Origin: Allodiplogaster sudhausi
Lineage: Eukaryota > Nematoda > Chromadorea > Rhabditida > Diplogasteridae
DNA: 64,000 nucleotides
Direction of reading: 5' to 3'
Assembly (NCBI GenBank): GCA_945643635.1
Contig: CALZFC010000354.1
Location: 310,001 to 374,000 of the forward strand
The notes under the pieces were generated by a model, which was given only the letters and a program-made list of their open reading frames with translations, was not told where the DNA came from and searched no databases. A program made the position numbers and the translations under genes. Positions 35,491 through 47,756 of the stretch are shown here, in pieces. The stretch's first letter is position 1. Each line of letters starts with the position of its first letter.

Positions 35491-35880
35491 CTAATCAGTG
35501 CTTGTTGCCTCACTCCTAGAGAGCGGTTGAGATTGGTCATAGTTCCTAGCATCGTTACTGCGGGTTCCCAGAGATCTACTTGTGAAACGCCGTACCTTCC
35601 CCTCGTCTTCTACATCGAAAAGCAGTGAAGTGGGCAACAATAGCAACGTACATATTGTTATTAGAAACGAAATAAAAAAGAAAAAGCAAAAAACATCTGT
35701 AATTCGAGAAAAAAAAAGTCCATCCATCTCAACTCCTAACAGTTACTTTGGAATTCAAAAGTTTCATTGTTTTCCCAAGGCGATGCGTTATCTGGGAAAA
35801 GCGGAGGCGTTTCTCTGACGAGCGAGTCTTCTGACAATGAGAAAACATTGACAATGAGAATTAGTTGTATTCTTTTATTT
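35491..35880 (-). CDS. 3' exons of a small single-pass membrane protein
   Basis: Two minus-strand exons join in phase. The first (~35,870–35,746) encodes a hydrophilic segment with NVFSLSEDSLVRETPPLFP and ENNETFEFQ (NET is a potential glycosylation site). The second (35,707–35,491) encodes the helix VFCFFFFISFLITICTLLLL, then a charged tail with RRFTSRSLGTRSNDAR ending EATSTD and stop. The intron is about 38 nt (GTAACT…TTACAG). The 5' part is not identified. A related piece (NVFSLSEDS) lies on plus at about 1,361–1,400. Function unknown. Confidence 0.5.
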
Positions 35881-36174
35881 GTGCAATAGTGCAATTTGCA
35901 ACAAAAGTGTAAACTAAGTATATACAACAAAAAATAAGGAAATAAAAGATGCCAGAGTTAAAATGTCAGCAAAAGCTCATATCGAGAACTGCACGAAGCC
36001 AGCTCGGTTCGCTGGCGAGAGAGTTTACTCTTGCTAGTGCCATTAAAAGAAGTGCAGACCTAGGAAGGGCAAAGATTTCTTGTATGCTCTGCTCAGTTAT
36101 CCGAAGGCAATTTCTCGTTTTCGATTTTTTTTTTTGGACATTGACACTACACGACGAGAAGGCATGATGATCGG

Positions 36175-36177
36175 AGA

Positions 36178-36221
<44 letters not shown>

Positions 36222-36246
36222 GGTGGGAGGGAGAGAGAGAGAGAGG
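36175..36246. repeat. (GA)n microsatellite
   Basis: Nearly uninterrupted (GA)n with a few GGGA variants. Confidence 0.95.
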
Positions 36247-36585
36247 CAGACAGCGACATAGAACAAGAGACAGACTAACCTAAGCACAGCGCTAGGATCG
36301 GTGCAGTCGGTCCATGACACAATTTTAAAATGTCTCCTGATTGACACTATTGATTTTCCGTCAAGCGTGATTCTCCTAACCTCAAACATCTGACAAAACA
36401 CTGTAAAAAAACATAAAAAAAAGTTGTGCTTTCTATTTGCATAATAAAATTTATATAGTATTCATTCCAGAAAATTTTCGCTGTTCCTCCTGCTCGTTTT
36501 CTTTACTTCTTCACACCTTTCCAGTTTTGCATGGTCTGCCAACGAAGGAAACAATCAACATTAATTTATTCACCATGAAACCGTT

Positions 36586-37050
36586 TTATTTCAGCATATT
36601 GGATGCAATGAGATAGATGAGAAGAATGTAGAGCGAAACAATGAAGTAGATGAGAAGATGGTTGAGCAAAGGGTTGAAGGACGACAAATCAATGTTGCCT
36701 AAATGAAAGATCTACGATTACCAGAAATCGAGAGCCTGAAGCTATAGGTTATGTGCTCAATGTTAGAAAACACCAAATCTTATTGTCGACATGGGGCGGC
36801 GCGGCTGGGTGCGACAGTAACGGCAGTGGTCGTTGTGGTCGGCGGGGACAAATCCATGCAGCAAGGGTATTGAGGCAAATATCCGTCGCTGTACAGGACT
36901 CTATCTCCATATCTCACGAAACCATTCGGAAGTTTCTCTCACGCAGACTTCGGCTCATTAGCGTCCCACCAAAGCTCCTCTGGAACCGCGCCAACTGCTT
37001 CTCCATCGAGCATTCACTGGAGGTGACTTCGCTTGACTGCCTCGCCAGTA
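36586..37050 (-). CDS. C-terminal exons: Thr-rich linker plus membrane anchor
   Basis: On minus, ~37,036–36,785 encodes KLPNGFVRYGDRVLYSDGYL then QYPCCMDLSPPTTTTTAVTV. 36,698–36,586 encodes IDLSSFNPLL and a helix LLIYFIVSLYILLIYLIASN, ending MLK and TAA. The CCM motif after a NG…D segment parallels the last exon of the gene at 37.2–38.7 kb (WLSNGTLKAYTATDKHYVCC), so this is either its continuation or a neighbouring paralogue. Upstream of PNG the open frame switches: a GA duplication in CGTGAGAGAAAC would account for it. Secreted or anchored product of unknown role. Confidence 0.45.
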
Positions 37051-37176
37051 CATATTCATTTCCTTTTTTTCTCATTCTTCTTCAAAACAAAAAAAATCAC
37101 TTTTGACGAGATTATGGCATGCTTGAGGCTACCGGGGCAGATCGGCGTCTCAGTCCAATTCGTAAATCCCTTCTTA

Positions 37177-38681
37177 TTATAAAAAATAAGGAACATTCTT
37201 GTACTCGCATCCTTGGATGGTGACGTCATGGCGGCCGGTGTTGACGAGGGGATACCGAGGATAGGAAGGAGTTGGAGTGGACGGAGCAGCTGCGGACTTG
37301 GAGGGCAGACGCATGCAGCAGACATAATGCTTATCAGTCGCCGTATAAGCTTTGAGCGTTCCGTTGCTGAGCCAGACATTGTAAGCCAGCTGACGGACTT
37401 TAGTCTTATCGACCACTCCCTCCAGCATCCCATCAGATACTTTTACTTCATCGAAACGCTGCCCGTTTATGTACCTTAAAATGTTCAATTTAAAGGCTGA
37501 TCTGCGTAAATGATTTTTGTGTTTTTTCTTTCAGTATATATTTCTTTCTTATCTCGCCTTTATTAAAATCATTAAAAATAGTGTCATCGATTACTTACCA
37601 ATAAAAGTCTAGTTTCTTGATCTCGTTCTTGACAAAGCCATCGTCGCTTGCTTCAGCTAGAGTCAACAGCGATGCATTCGGATTCGCTTCGTGTCTCGCA
37701 CCGATGAAGCAACTTGCTGCAAGGAATTTAATGTGCTTAAATTTATTTCAAAATTTCTAACTACAGTTGCCAAGACTGCTCTCCAAAGTTAAAGTTCTAT
37801 CGTTCATCGGTAAAAGAGCGGATGTACTCTACCCAAGCACTTTTCATTGTTAGAGGAGCTTTAACGTTGTAATAATCAAATACCATTAGGCTCACCAGAG
37901 AATGGTCGGAAACCCTTTAAACAAATTTTCTAGTTTTTGGCACATCGATAAATGAAGTCATAAAAAGTTCCGGAATACAAAAATTAACAGCTGAATCAAA
38001 ATATGTATACAAAAAAGTTACCATCATCGTCGTAGAAATTTTTCGTAAATTCCATGCTGGGAGACACTGCAAGAACAACTCCGAGCTGGCATCCTTCGCT
38101 GGGATGGCCCCACGTTCTGTTGAGCACGTATTCCACTTTCTATCGGAAAATACGCTTTGCATTTTTGGCATGATCTCTTATCGAATCTCGAAAGCCAAAT
38201 TTTTTGCTTCACTCGGCGATAGCTCATTAATGGAACACGAAATTGAACCGTGCCACATATATGTATGTACATATTTCAATTTTCATGACTACTGTTGTCG
38301 TGTCTCACTAAATACATTTTTGATGGCCCCCGTAGTTTCGTTTTTGTAAAATAATTAGTTCTCAATTATTACTTTTTTTTGGGTTCCTCTGTTTCCTTTT
38401 GATAAAATAACTAGTTCTCTAGTTATTTTATCAAAAGTCTCAATCGTATTTTGTAGAAAGTGTTGTTAATTGTCAGATTAAAGAAGCCAATAGTGGACAT
38501 GCCGTACTCATAGTAATCGATATCCGTCGACAAAATCTGCCGAGCTGAAAATAGTTTAATTTTTCAGTTTCTTGAATTAATTATTTCACTTTATTTTTTC
38601 CAAGAAGAATTACTTTTTTTTTAACAAACCCATGGTTGCCACGATTAAAGAAAATAGGGCGAACGCCGCTTTCTCTCGCAT
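37177..38681 (-). CDS. Secreted protein of unknown function (5 exons)
   Basis: Exons: 38,681–38,630 (signal peptide MREKAAFALFSLIVATM), 38,544–~38,437 (ILSTDIDYYEYGMSTIGFFN, with NLT and NNT), 38,139–38,022 (VEYVLNRTWGHPSEGCQLGV), 37,716–37,599 (SCFIGARHEANPNASLLTLA) and 37,474–37,177 (YINGQRFDEVKVSDGMLEGV … YVCCMRLPSK, Pro-rich end). Joints 1–2, 3–4 and 4–5 close in phase. TTTCAG three bases before the TAAAC–ATG leader could be a trans-splice acceptor. Several N-glycosylation sequons and single Cys residues fit a secreted protein. Exon 2 has no GT donor before an in-frame TAA, and that TAA lies inside a perfect hairpin at 38,396–38,437, so an insertion may have broken the gene. I do not recognise the family. 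Confidence 0.55.
38396..38437. repeat. Perfect 19-bp hairpin
   Basis: Arms CTTTTGATAAAATAACTAG and complement around the loop TTCT. A related imperfect hairpin with the same loop lies at 38,349–38,370. It sits at the expected 5' splice site of the preceding exon. Confidence 0.85.
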
Positions 38682-40235
38682 GTTTACTGAAAGAAAAGAT
38701 ATGTTTAAATTTTTCTAGAACATTAAATGAGCTATATTACTAACAAATTGCAGTAACATATAGAAGATTAACCAGAAAAAAATAAAGAAAGTGAAATGCT
38801 AAGGTTGACTTGAAATTGTATTCTTTTATCCTTTCTACTAAATGAACAATTACAAGTTGCCTCTCACGCAGGCGCCAGATATTGTAAACCGAGGCGACCT
38901 CCTTGCTGTTGAGACAAATGTGAAATGAAATTGTTCTTCTCTCTTGCCTAAACTAAGTCATCAATGCATTCCCATGTGTAGATAGCATCAAGCACACAGA
39001 ACGCTGAGGCTATATTTTCCCACACTGCGTAAGCTTAAAGAAACAGAAAGCTCTTTCAATTAATATAATCAATGCCACACAAAAAGAAATAAAAAGGAAA
39101 TTTTTGGCTGCTTGAACTAGTTGACATGACAAGAAATATGTATGTATGTATATGGATATTTGAACTCGTTTGAAAAAGGTGGTTGAGTGTTACGAATTTC
39201 GTTGTTTACAAGCCAAACAAGTTTAAAGATAAACTAGAGTCAATCATCAGAAAAGTCCAACAAAGTATAGATAGCTTAGTCAACTTAGTTAACTGGTTAT
39301 CATGTAAACAGTGATATTCCGCCAAAATGGCCGATGTGTTCCAATCAGTTTAATTACATATATCACTGCAGACATGTCGGATCAAATTGATTGATATCAA
39401 CTTTTTATTCGATCATCTATGAATTTTGTTTCTTGGCCTTGAAAGCATACGATTTCTTTTACTTCCTTCGCTCCATTGAAGGGCGAATTCTATCTGTGTA
39501 TACACATGTATAGAAGGTATGAAATAAAAAAATAAAACCTAAAGTAGCACGAAATCTATCTGTAATAAAAAATTCCTGTTGATGACTCATATGGAATTGC
39601 GTAACAGTGTACTGCTCATTATTCTAGCAAGAATAAAGAACCATGAAACAGAGACGAAATATATTTGAATTTTATAGCCGCGACTATTGTATTCGCGTCT
39701 CTCAAAGTTAACTTCTCTCTCTCACTCTTCTGTCAGCTAAAAAGGCTCGAATTTAAGATGGAACTTGTGAAAGCTCCTTCAATTTCAAGAAAGATGAATA
39801 GGACAAAAGAAAAGATTTTAATTTGCCACCATATATTTATTGAATCTTTGAAATAAATATACTCGGACGATGCATCACCATTGAGATCTACAATATATTC
39901 TGTTTTGCAAACGCGTATTTAAGTTAAAGAAATGCCGAGACAAATGGGGTTCTTATGGCATTGTATTTAAATAATTTCAAAATTTTAAAGGGCATATTGT
40001 AAAGTCCATCGGGGATGACAAGGATAGCTCTGCTAAGAATGGGGATTCGTTACAGTGTGCGAGAGCTTACGGACGGACATCCGTTTTATCGGCGGCTTTC
40101 GCGCCTTCGGCAGAAGTTTCTTGACTTCTTTTTTGATCTGCAATTGTGGAGACCATGGTTTTATGTTTATTGTTGTTTATCGAAAAATTTTGATATATTT
40201 ATGTTCATATAAATATCTATTTATAAACATATATA
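38682..40235. other. Possible isolated − strand exons, otherwise no gene
   Basis: Minus frames around 39,030–38,960 (YAVWENIASAFCVLDAIYTW) and 38,940–38,850 (SKEVASVYNIWRLRERQL) have higher GC content and splice-like edges, and could be 5' exons of a gene or remnants. I could not connect them. The remainder is AT-rich. Confidence 0.3.
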
Positions 40236-40237
40236 TA

Positions 40238-40674
40238 CCGTATTTTCTCTATTAGTACCCCCGGGGGTTCTATTTTTCAATACCCTTGCGAGAGGGGGGC
40301 ACTATTAGAGGGAGGGGTTCTACTGGAGGGAGGGGTACTATTTTTCAATGTGAGACAGTAAAAGTTTGATAACAACATTTTCTTCTCAAAAAAAGAAGAA
40401 TCATAGCTCGAATTCATAGGAATCAGCACTGGAATATCCATTTTACCACACATTTTGAATGAATTTGCAATCAGTTCATTGGAGAGAGCATCCCATGCCT
40501 CCAGGATCCATTCGAGGTACGTCTCGAGCTTAGATATTAGGGTGTTAGGGGGGGGCACTATTGGAGGGGGGGTTCTACTAGAGGGAGGGGTTCTATTTTT
40601 CAATAGCTTTATCAGAGGGGGGTACTATTAGAGGGGGGGTTCTAATAAAGGGGGGGTACTAATAGAGAAAATAC

Positions 40675-40676
<2 letters not shown>
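40238..40676. mobile_element. CCGTATTTTCT element, copy 1
   Basis: Inverted ends of ~25 bp (CCGTATTTTCTCTATTAGTA …) flanked by TA. Inside are irregular G-rich units of the type GAGGGAGGGGTTCTA/TACTATT. Non-coding. It abuts the (TA)n tract at the 3' end of the srx-like receptor. Confidence 0.8.
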
Positions 40677-40717
<41 letters not shown>

Positions 40718-43700
40718 GATAATATACATATATATATATGAATCCTTGCCTCTCTGCTGTTTGTGAGATAGACGACCGCGTTACATGCCGAGTTGGAGAG
40801 GACGCTGATCGTCACAAGAATGTTGAGTTCGGGCAGACGCGACGGAATGATGTAGGGAAAGACGACGAACGAGATCCACATGAAGACGTAGGCGCCCGAG
40901 GACATGATGAATTGGGTCGCATACCTGAAAGGGAGTTATTATAGATACTTTATGTAATAATAAATAATAATATTTTGGTAAAACAATAGGCAATGACACA
41001 GCAATAAAATCAAGCCAGCTTGCATGAAGATAAATCCAGCTTGTGTTTTTTTTACTAAAATAAAAATTATTTGCCTAATTATAATTTCAAATTATGTCTA
41101 AAAAGCCATTTTAAAAATTAGTTTATAACTAATTTATTAATTACCGATACTCTCGATGCGTTGCCATTGAGCAGACATGTTCAGCGTTCTGGCGAGCCTT
41201 TCGCATCGAAATGACAACCTGAAAAGGAATCATATTTTTGTACATTCAGATTCTGTCATTTTTAACGGAACTTTAATTGGCTCTCTCGTTTTTATTTGCC
41301 ACTTTTGTTTTTTTTTATATAACAGAAACATAATTTTTTTACCTAATACATGAAGCCACAAGTCTAATTGTAAAGTTGCAAGAATAATTTTTTGGTGATT
41401 TTGTGGGTTTTATTATTTAAAAAAAAGAACCCATGAATAGCAGATGATGCATGTCGCAGAGGAGGCGATGCAGATTGGCAGCTGAATGAGTGCGCCGGAC
41501 ACGTTGAAGACACCTTCGCGTACGTCGTACGAGTACGAGTAGATCGAGGCGTTTAGTACGAATCTAAATGAAACAAAAACTCACATTTGAATTCGCGCCC
41601 TTTTGCCTGACACAAGGGAGAGAGAGCCATGTGATTTTAGAGAGATTCAAATAGGTTGTTTCCTTTCCCGTGCTCTGTGGCTTAAAGTACCCTTCTATCA
41701 CAAGAAAATATGTACAGTAGCATGCAATAAAAGTGCATATTTTGGTTTTTCATGCATAGTTTTCTTCAAAGTGAAGGAAAGTTTATGAAATTTTCAGGAT
41801 TGCTTCTGTATAGTGACGCACATAAATGAGTATAATATTGGTTTCATTTATCCATTATTGATAGAGAAAAAAAAATTAATAACTCAAATCACCCGTTTAG
41901 CAAATTTAGTCATTCTTGGTAAAATGATTTATTTCTTTGATCTCACCGGAGTTGTTATAGATATTTTATTTTATTTGCATTAAAGAACATCCCAGCGATA
42001 ACTTTTAGGTTTAGTTCTAATTTAATCTCATGTTGTTACATGCTGGCTGCCCTCAGTTCGAGATTCATTCAATCGGCCTTAGATGCAGAAGGCTCAGCAG
42101 GATAAAATCAATCATTTACTTCAATGCTTATTGTAATAATGATTTTATTGTATTCATAGATAATCGTTTAAGCTTTTCAGAAAGTTACTTGGGCAGTGGA
42201 AATTCCATGCTAACTATTAGAGCACGTTTTGGACGCCGCGGTCAGCTTTCGTCCGCAGCACAGATGTACTGAAAGTGATGCTATGTAGGGATCCTTGCTT
42301 CAAACACGGTTTTGACTATCTCAAATGATAGTCAATAGGCTTTTAAATAATGGGCAGCCTTGTTTTATCTTTGGCTTCATGTGGCTTTAAGAAACCAATT
42401 CACGATTGTAGACACCTAAAAAGCGAGAAAATGCCATATTTGACAGGTGGCGTAACTATATCAATCACGGCATTAAATTATGTTTTTAGTACATAGCCAA
42501 TTGCTTAGCACTCTTCTACATCGATTAAAGCCATTTTGATTCGATCTTAACCTTTTTTGTCTCCATTTTCCAACCTTGTTGAATTCCGTAGTATTCCATA
42601 CATGGGGTACAATTAAATGTTCTTTTGTTTCTTGAAGCCACATGAAGCCAGAGATAAAAGAAAACTGCTTAATATAAAAAAGCCTATTAACTATCATTTG
42701 AGATAGGCAAAACCGTGTATTAAACGCGGACCCCTACATAGCATCATTTTAAGTACGTCTGGGCAGCGGACGAAAGCTGACCACGGTGTCCAAAACGTGC
42801 ACTAATAGTTAGCATGGAATATCCACTGCTCAAGTAACTATCAAAATAGCTTAAAAGATTATCTATGAATACATTAAAATATTATTACAATAAGCATTGA
42901 AGTAAATGATTAATTTTATCCTGCTACTCATTTATGTGTGTCACTATGCAGAAGCAATCCTAAAAAATTCATTAACTTTCATTCACTTTGAAGAAAAATA
43001 TGCATGAAAAACCAAAATATGCACTTTTATTGCACGCTACTGTACATATATACTATACATGTTCAAAGTGTATCCTTCAATCAGGCACTCTCAATCTCAT
43101 TTGCTATTAAAGAAAAGCAATAGAAAATTCTGTACTGCACGTACGAACATCAAATAAATTACTTTTTATATTGACATTATGTTCAGAATGAGTTTTTGTA
43201 ATAGTCTTACCGCAACTTTTCATTCTTCTGATTTTGTTCTTTTTCTTTCGTTGCTACATAGTTCAAGCAATGTACATACACATGCGAGCGTTCTTTAAAA
43301 AGAGGGGGATACTGAGTGAGAGAGAAAAAATGAGGGAGCGAGAGAGAGAGACAGAGAGAGAGAGAGAGACAAAGAGAGAGAGTAAGAGAACTCACTTGCA
43401 ACATGGCACCCCGTACTGCGCAGTTAGCGAAACGACAAGAGCGAGGGCATAAATGAATGCGGACGCTGAGATGACGACGTTGCGCTTGAATGGATTGCGA
43501 CTCGAGAACACGAGCACGAACAGACTGGGAAATCTTATTAGTATAAGAAGACAAAGATAATGTGTATTAATATTGATAGAAAAAATAAAAAAATTTTAAA
43601 TGTATAAATATAGTTTTTATAATAAAAATAAGACCAAAACATTTGTCATAATAGTCTCACTATATTTATCTCTCTTTTTCATTCTTTCTCTCCTCTCTTT

Positions 43701-44961
43701 CTATCTCTCTCTCTCTCCCTTTCTCTTTATCAAACCGATTTACGGCCAGCAGAGTATGGCTGAGCGCCGTGTTATACCACGACGCGAGAAGCAAGGAAGA
43801 CAGAAGGACGAGGCCTCCCTCCGGCATTCTTGATGTTCTGCTCTAAAAGCGAACCAGGAAATATAACTATTTATACGCGTATTTTTTTTGATTATTACAA
43901 AACTCATTTTCTCTCGCCCTCACAGAGAATATGAGAGAATAAGGAGACTCTTTCTTGCAACGTAAGGATAAAAAGTTTAAACGTTCATGGATTTATGTAC
44001 ATAGATGGAAAATCCCCGTATTAAAGGATCCGTTTTAAATGAGTCCCTCATTTTTTGGTTTCCAGTGATTCCAAGGTCCACTTTCTCACACTCGAGATTC
44101 TGTAGATTCTGTGCAAGCTTCTCCAGGAACGTAAGCCAAAAGATCGGCAGAGTAAACGGAAGCAAATCTTAGAACAACTTCTTACTTTATTAACCATAAT
44201 TTTTATCAAGACTTTTTAACCCGATATCTTTTGTTAGAAACAATGTCTGAAAGAATTATGTAAAGTTTTATTTAAAAAAATTAAATAATGATAACAAAAA
44301 TCTACTCACCTGAATAATAGACGCCGGAGCGAGGTAGCAGATGTTGATGAAGATCATGAGGCTTTCGAGGAGGAGTGCCTGTGTGGAGACGATGAAGATG
44401 GGCGACGCCTTCTTGGCGAGCAGTTTTCCGCGCCAGATCGCGATGAGCACGAGCATGTTCATGAGGAGCTAAGGAAAGTTGTTGATTTGAAAAAAGTATT
44501 GTTTATCATTTATATATTTATATTTAAATATATATATATATATATAGTCATTTTATTCACTCATTTGTTATTTTAACACGCACTTTCTTGTTCACTGTGA
44601 AGTCGGGCAGTCAAAGTAACTAATTGACATCAATCTCGCAAACGAGACAGATGTATATAAAAACAATGTAAGCCAACAACGAAATATATATCTTTAAAGA
44701 GGGGCGATCACCGAAAAAATTATGTGATATTTCAAATTGCCGCGGCCCTTTGCACTCTCATTCGCGCGTGCTATTTTCACGCAGCGTGTTTGTGCGACCT
44801 GCGAAACAGCACGCGAGAATGAGAGTGAGGAATCACAGGGTAGACGCGGCAATTCGAACTTGCATTATATATTTTTCGGTGATCGCCCTCTTTTAAAGGA
44901 GGCTAACACAAATGCAGCCGTATGCTCCAATGATCGACCCGATCATGATGCTCTGCCACAT
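40642..44961 (-). CDS. Srx-like serpentine chemoreceptor (312 aa)
   Basis: Seven exons close in phase (939 nt): 44,961–44,908; 44,468–44,310; 43,842–43,736; 43,524–43,396; 41,563–41,431; 41,218–41,145; 40,924–40,642. TM1: SIMIGSIIGAYGCICLLMNM. TM2: SPIFIVSTQALLLESLMIFI. TM3: SWYNTALSHTLLAVNR, the WYN…NR pattern of Srx. TM4: VVISASAFIYALALVVSL. TM5: ALIQLPICIASSATCIICY. TM6: YATQFIMSSGAYVFMWISFV. TM7: LNILVTISVLSNSACNAVVY, with the tail motif LTNSREAR. These match nematode Srx receptors (Pfam 7TM_GPCR_Srx), predicted chemosensory GPCRs. Odd points: after SREAR the frame runs into a (TA)n tract and the end of a transposon, adding ~30 non-receptor residues; intron 1 holds a 206-bp MITE 8 bp from its donor; intron 4 holds a 1.3-kb foldback element. 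The first Met precedes TM1 directly; a longer N-terminus is possible. Confidence 0.85.
40679..40711. repeat. (TA)n microsatellite
   Basis: Uninterrupted TA repeat directly next to the terminal TA of the CCGTATTTTCT element. Confidence 0.95.
41715..43042. mobile_element. TA-flanked foldback element with Tc1-like ends (1.33 kb)
   Basis: Flanked by TA (41,713–14; 43,043–44). The ends read CAGTAGCRTGCAATAAAAGT in inverted orientation. The arms (about 41,715–42,340 and 42,650–43,042) are ~90% alike, but the left arm holds ~260 extra bases (about 41,832–42,094) absent from the right. The central ~300 bp are unique, with a basic − frame (WRQKRLRSNQNGFNRC) too short to call. Ends beginning CAGT at a TA target are typical of Tc1/mariner elements. 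It lies in intron 4 of the srx-like gene. Confidence 0.75.
43280..43392. repeat. (GA)n-rich tract
   Basis: Interrupted (GA)n immediately downstream of the fourth exon of the srx-like gene, in its intron. Confidence 0.85.
44693..44898. mobile_element. Short inverted-repeat element, GGGCGATCACCG family, copy 2
   Basis: Ends TTTAAAGAGGGGCGATCACC and its near-perfect complement, as in the 1.8-kb copy. The interior also has inverted symmetry (CACTCTCATTCGCGCG / GCGAGAATGAGAGTG). The right end is 8 bp from the exon 1 donor of the srx-like gene. Confidence 0.8.
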
Positions 44962-45409
44962 GACAGTCGTAGTCGATCTGACCCAAAACATATATATTTC
45001 TCAACATCAAAATAAATTAATGTGACGTCAGATGGAAATGCAATTTCGGTCATTAATAATTAGACTCCTGGATTGATAATGAGTACATAAATAAATAAGA
45101 GAGAGAATGATACAGAATTGGAAACAATATTGTAAATCAAATGTTGACGGAATTAACCGTGGCGTTGCTCGAGCAGCAAAAGCTTGCACTCCGAATATTT
45201 ATGTTCTATTTGTGATCAGCTCATACTTCGAACTCTGGAGCATTAATATAACTACTTTAAAAGTCGCCGCGCAAAGCGTTCTCTAATACATTTCTTTCGT
45301 GCTTTATTGGATGGACAACAGCTTCGGGTGACCACAGAACATAGAGGAATCATTGCTCTCTTGACATGGGAGAGAATGAGTATTCGGTGTTCTGGGATCT
45401 GGGAGAAAG

Positions 45410-45600
45410 AGCAAGAGAGAGCGAAACGAGAGAGAAAGAAAGAAAGAGAGAGAGAGACTGAAGGAGAGACAAAGAAAGAGAGAGACAACTAAACGCGAGA
45501 GAAAGAAAGATAGAGAGAAAGAAAGAGACAAAAAAAGACACAAAGAAAGAGGGAGAGAAAGAGAAAGAAAGGGAGACAGACAGACAGAGAGAGACCTTTG
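45410..45600. repeat. (GA)n/(GAAA)n tract
   Basis: About 190 bases of purine-rich repeat on plus. The long pyrimidine frames on minus are low-complexity artefacts. Confidence 0.9.
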
Positions 45601-47756
45601 ACAAGCTAACCGCCTCTTTTGCAAAGTCGCGAATCTCATGCTACGACAATTCATGCCGAAATATGATTTATGAATCGCAAAATCGCTAAATTTTCAGGGC
45701 GGCGTGATAAATAGGTCATAAACAAAAAATCATAAACTAGAACGAATGCGACATGAGCGGATATATAAAATATAATATATAAAATATATTTTAAAATAAA
45801 GAATATTGTATACCTACATATATCAATCTGCTGTACTCATTCGATATGGCCCTTAAAATATGTGTAAAATTATTTGAGAATGGGCAGAATGGGAAACATA
45901 CATATATGTACATAAATATATGTACTATGTACATATGTACGTACATGCATACATATCAGTTTTGTATATGCATACATATCTAATACAACTGACGACAGAT
46001 TTTATGATTCGAAGCACGAGAGATCAGTAAGATATCAATGAGAGGATGATTGCGTTGGGAACACTATTTCTCCTATATGGCAAACGGAAACATGGGCATT
46101 TTAGTCATTTTTAAGAAATTTATACACAAATGGTGTTACCGACTACATATATACATACATACCTTGACATTCTACCGTGTAAAGAAGTTTTTTTTTGTAC
46201 CTTTCAATGCTAAAGATCAATATTTTTGTGTTCCAGATTGCTCCTATTCATTGAAAAGTGTACTACTCTTTTAACAGATTAACACTTTGAGAGCAAGCCT
46301 TCCTTTGTGAACCCACAAAAACCTCCCGTCGCAGAAAGCCAAAGGTTCCTTTTCGCTATAAAAAAAATCTTTGTGTATACGAAAGGAAAATAATTAAATA
46401 TACATTTGGAAGTCTTTTGTAAGATTTGTATAGATAATGTGCTTATAACGATTCTATTTGGATTTACATACTATATGATGTTAGATGTGTTAGTCAGGAC
46501 TCGAATGAATTTTTTTCTCTCTACCCAATTCAGTTTATGTCCTGCGTGAACTCTCTAGTTCCGATGTCTTTATCAAATGCAAACTACTTTCTTTTTTATC
46601 TCTCTCACTTTCCTACTTCTTGCTCGATACTTGTCTTTCTTTTTTGAACAATTGAAGAGGGTGATAACTTTAATTCGATGATTGAGTTGAAAACCAGTGA
46701 TCATAATTTAAGGGAAAAAATCTTAGCTCTCCTAGAGACGAAGTGGAAAAGGAGTGACCATCAGTGGGGATAGGCGCAGACAGATTTCAGGCTTAATGAT
46801 AAGATTGGTGGATAGAATGAAAGGAAACAAGGAACTTGTGTATTTCAGGTTTTCTCTCCTTTCATGTTTCGAATTGCGTTAAAGCTTTAATGTTGTCGCT
46901 TCCCAATCCTACTTTGTTTTAAATTCTTAAATCTGAATTTACATCAGTGTGATTTTTTTGTTAAAATAGATGGAATAACTTCCCAAGGTATAATTTTTTT
47001 ACGCAATAGAGACTTTCGAATGAACCCATCCATGTCCATTAACTATGAAAGACTTTGGACTATCGGAAAGACGTTTCAGTAAACAAGAATAGCAAGGTCA
47101 TTTGCGTCTCTTCTTCTCTTCTCTTGTGGCTGCTAACTATTTCTTTCTCACCGTCTTCTCACGATCGCTAATGATATCTTCTCTCTCTCTCTCTCTCGCT
47201 CTGCTTGCCTCTCATTTTATCACTCTTTCTCTGCTCTCGACTTATAATCTGCAACTCTAGACGCGAACGGGAGGTGGGGGTCACAAAATAGCCTGCACAA
47301 AGAGAGAGAGAGAGACGGAGAGAGACAGAGAGAGAGAGACAGAGAGAGACAGAGGGAGAGAGATGCGGAGAAAATGTCTATCGACAGGCAGTGAAAGCAG
47401 AGGTACACAAGCACCTGTGGCTTTCTTTCCTCTCTGCCGATTCTCCCCATCCATCATTCATTCTTCATGCACATGTTTCTCGCACATTTTGTGTTTTATT
47501 TATTACCTTTAGTATTACTTATAACGTATGATATATAGTATTACTTATTACATATGATATATAATACTTGCTTCCTTTGTTGCCCATTAAAATGCCTTCC
47601 CTTTTTATATTTCCATTCTGTTTTTCTCTATCACCTGCATATACATACGTTTATGAGGTAGTTACTTGCTTTCTTCATTACCTGTAGCATTCGTGTTATT
47701 AAGAATTAATTGTCACTTTCAGATTTATCGCCAATAACTGACAGTCGGCCTCTGTT
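45601..47756. other. No gene seen; dispersed repeat at 46.25–46.58 kb
   Basis: 46,250–46,580 shares scattered identity with 59,130–59,415 in direct orientation (CTTTTAACAGATTA…CACTTT at the start, CTGCGTGAAC near the end). GA-rich tract at 47,295–47,370. CATATG-rich stretch at 45,895–45,980. Confidence 0.55.

Noticed and set aside
36180..36283. Arg/Glu repeat protein
   Set aside because: Translation of (GA)n.
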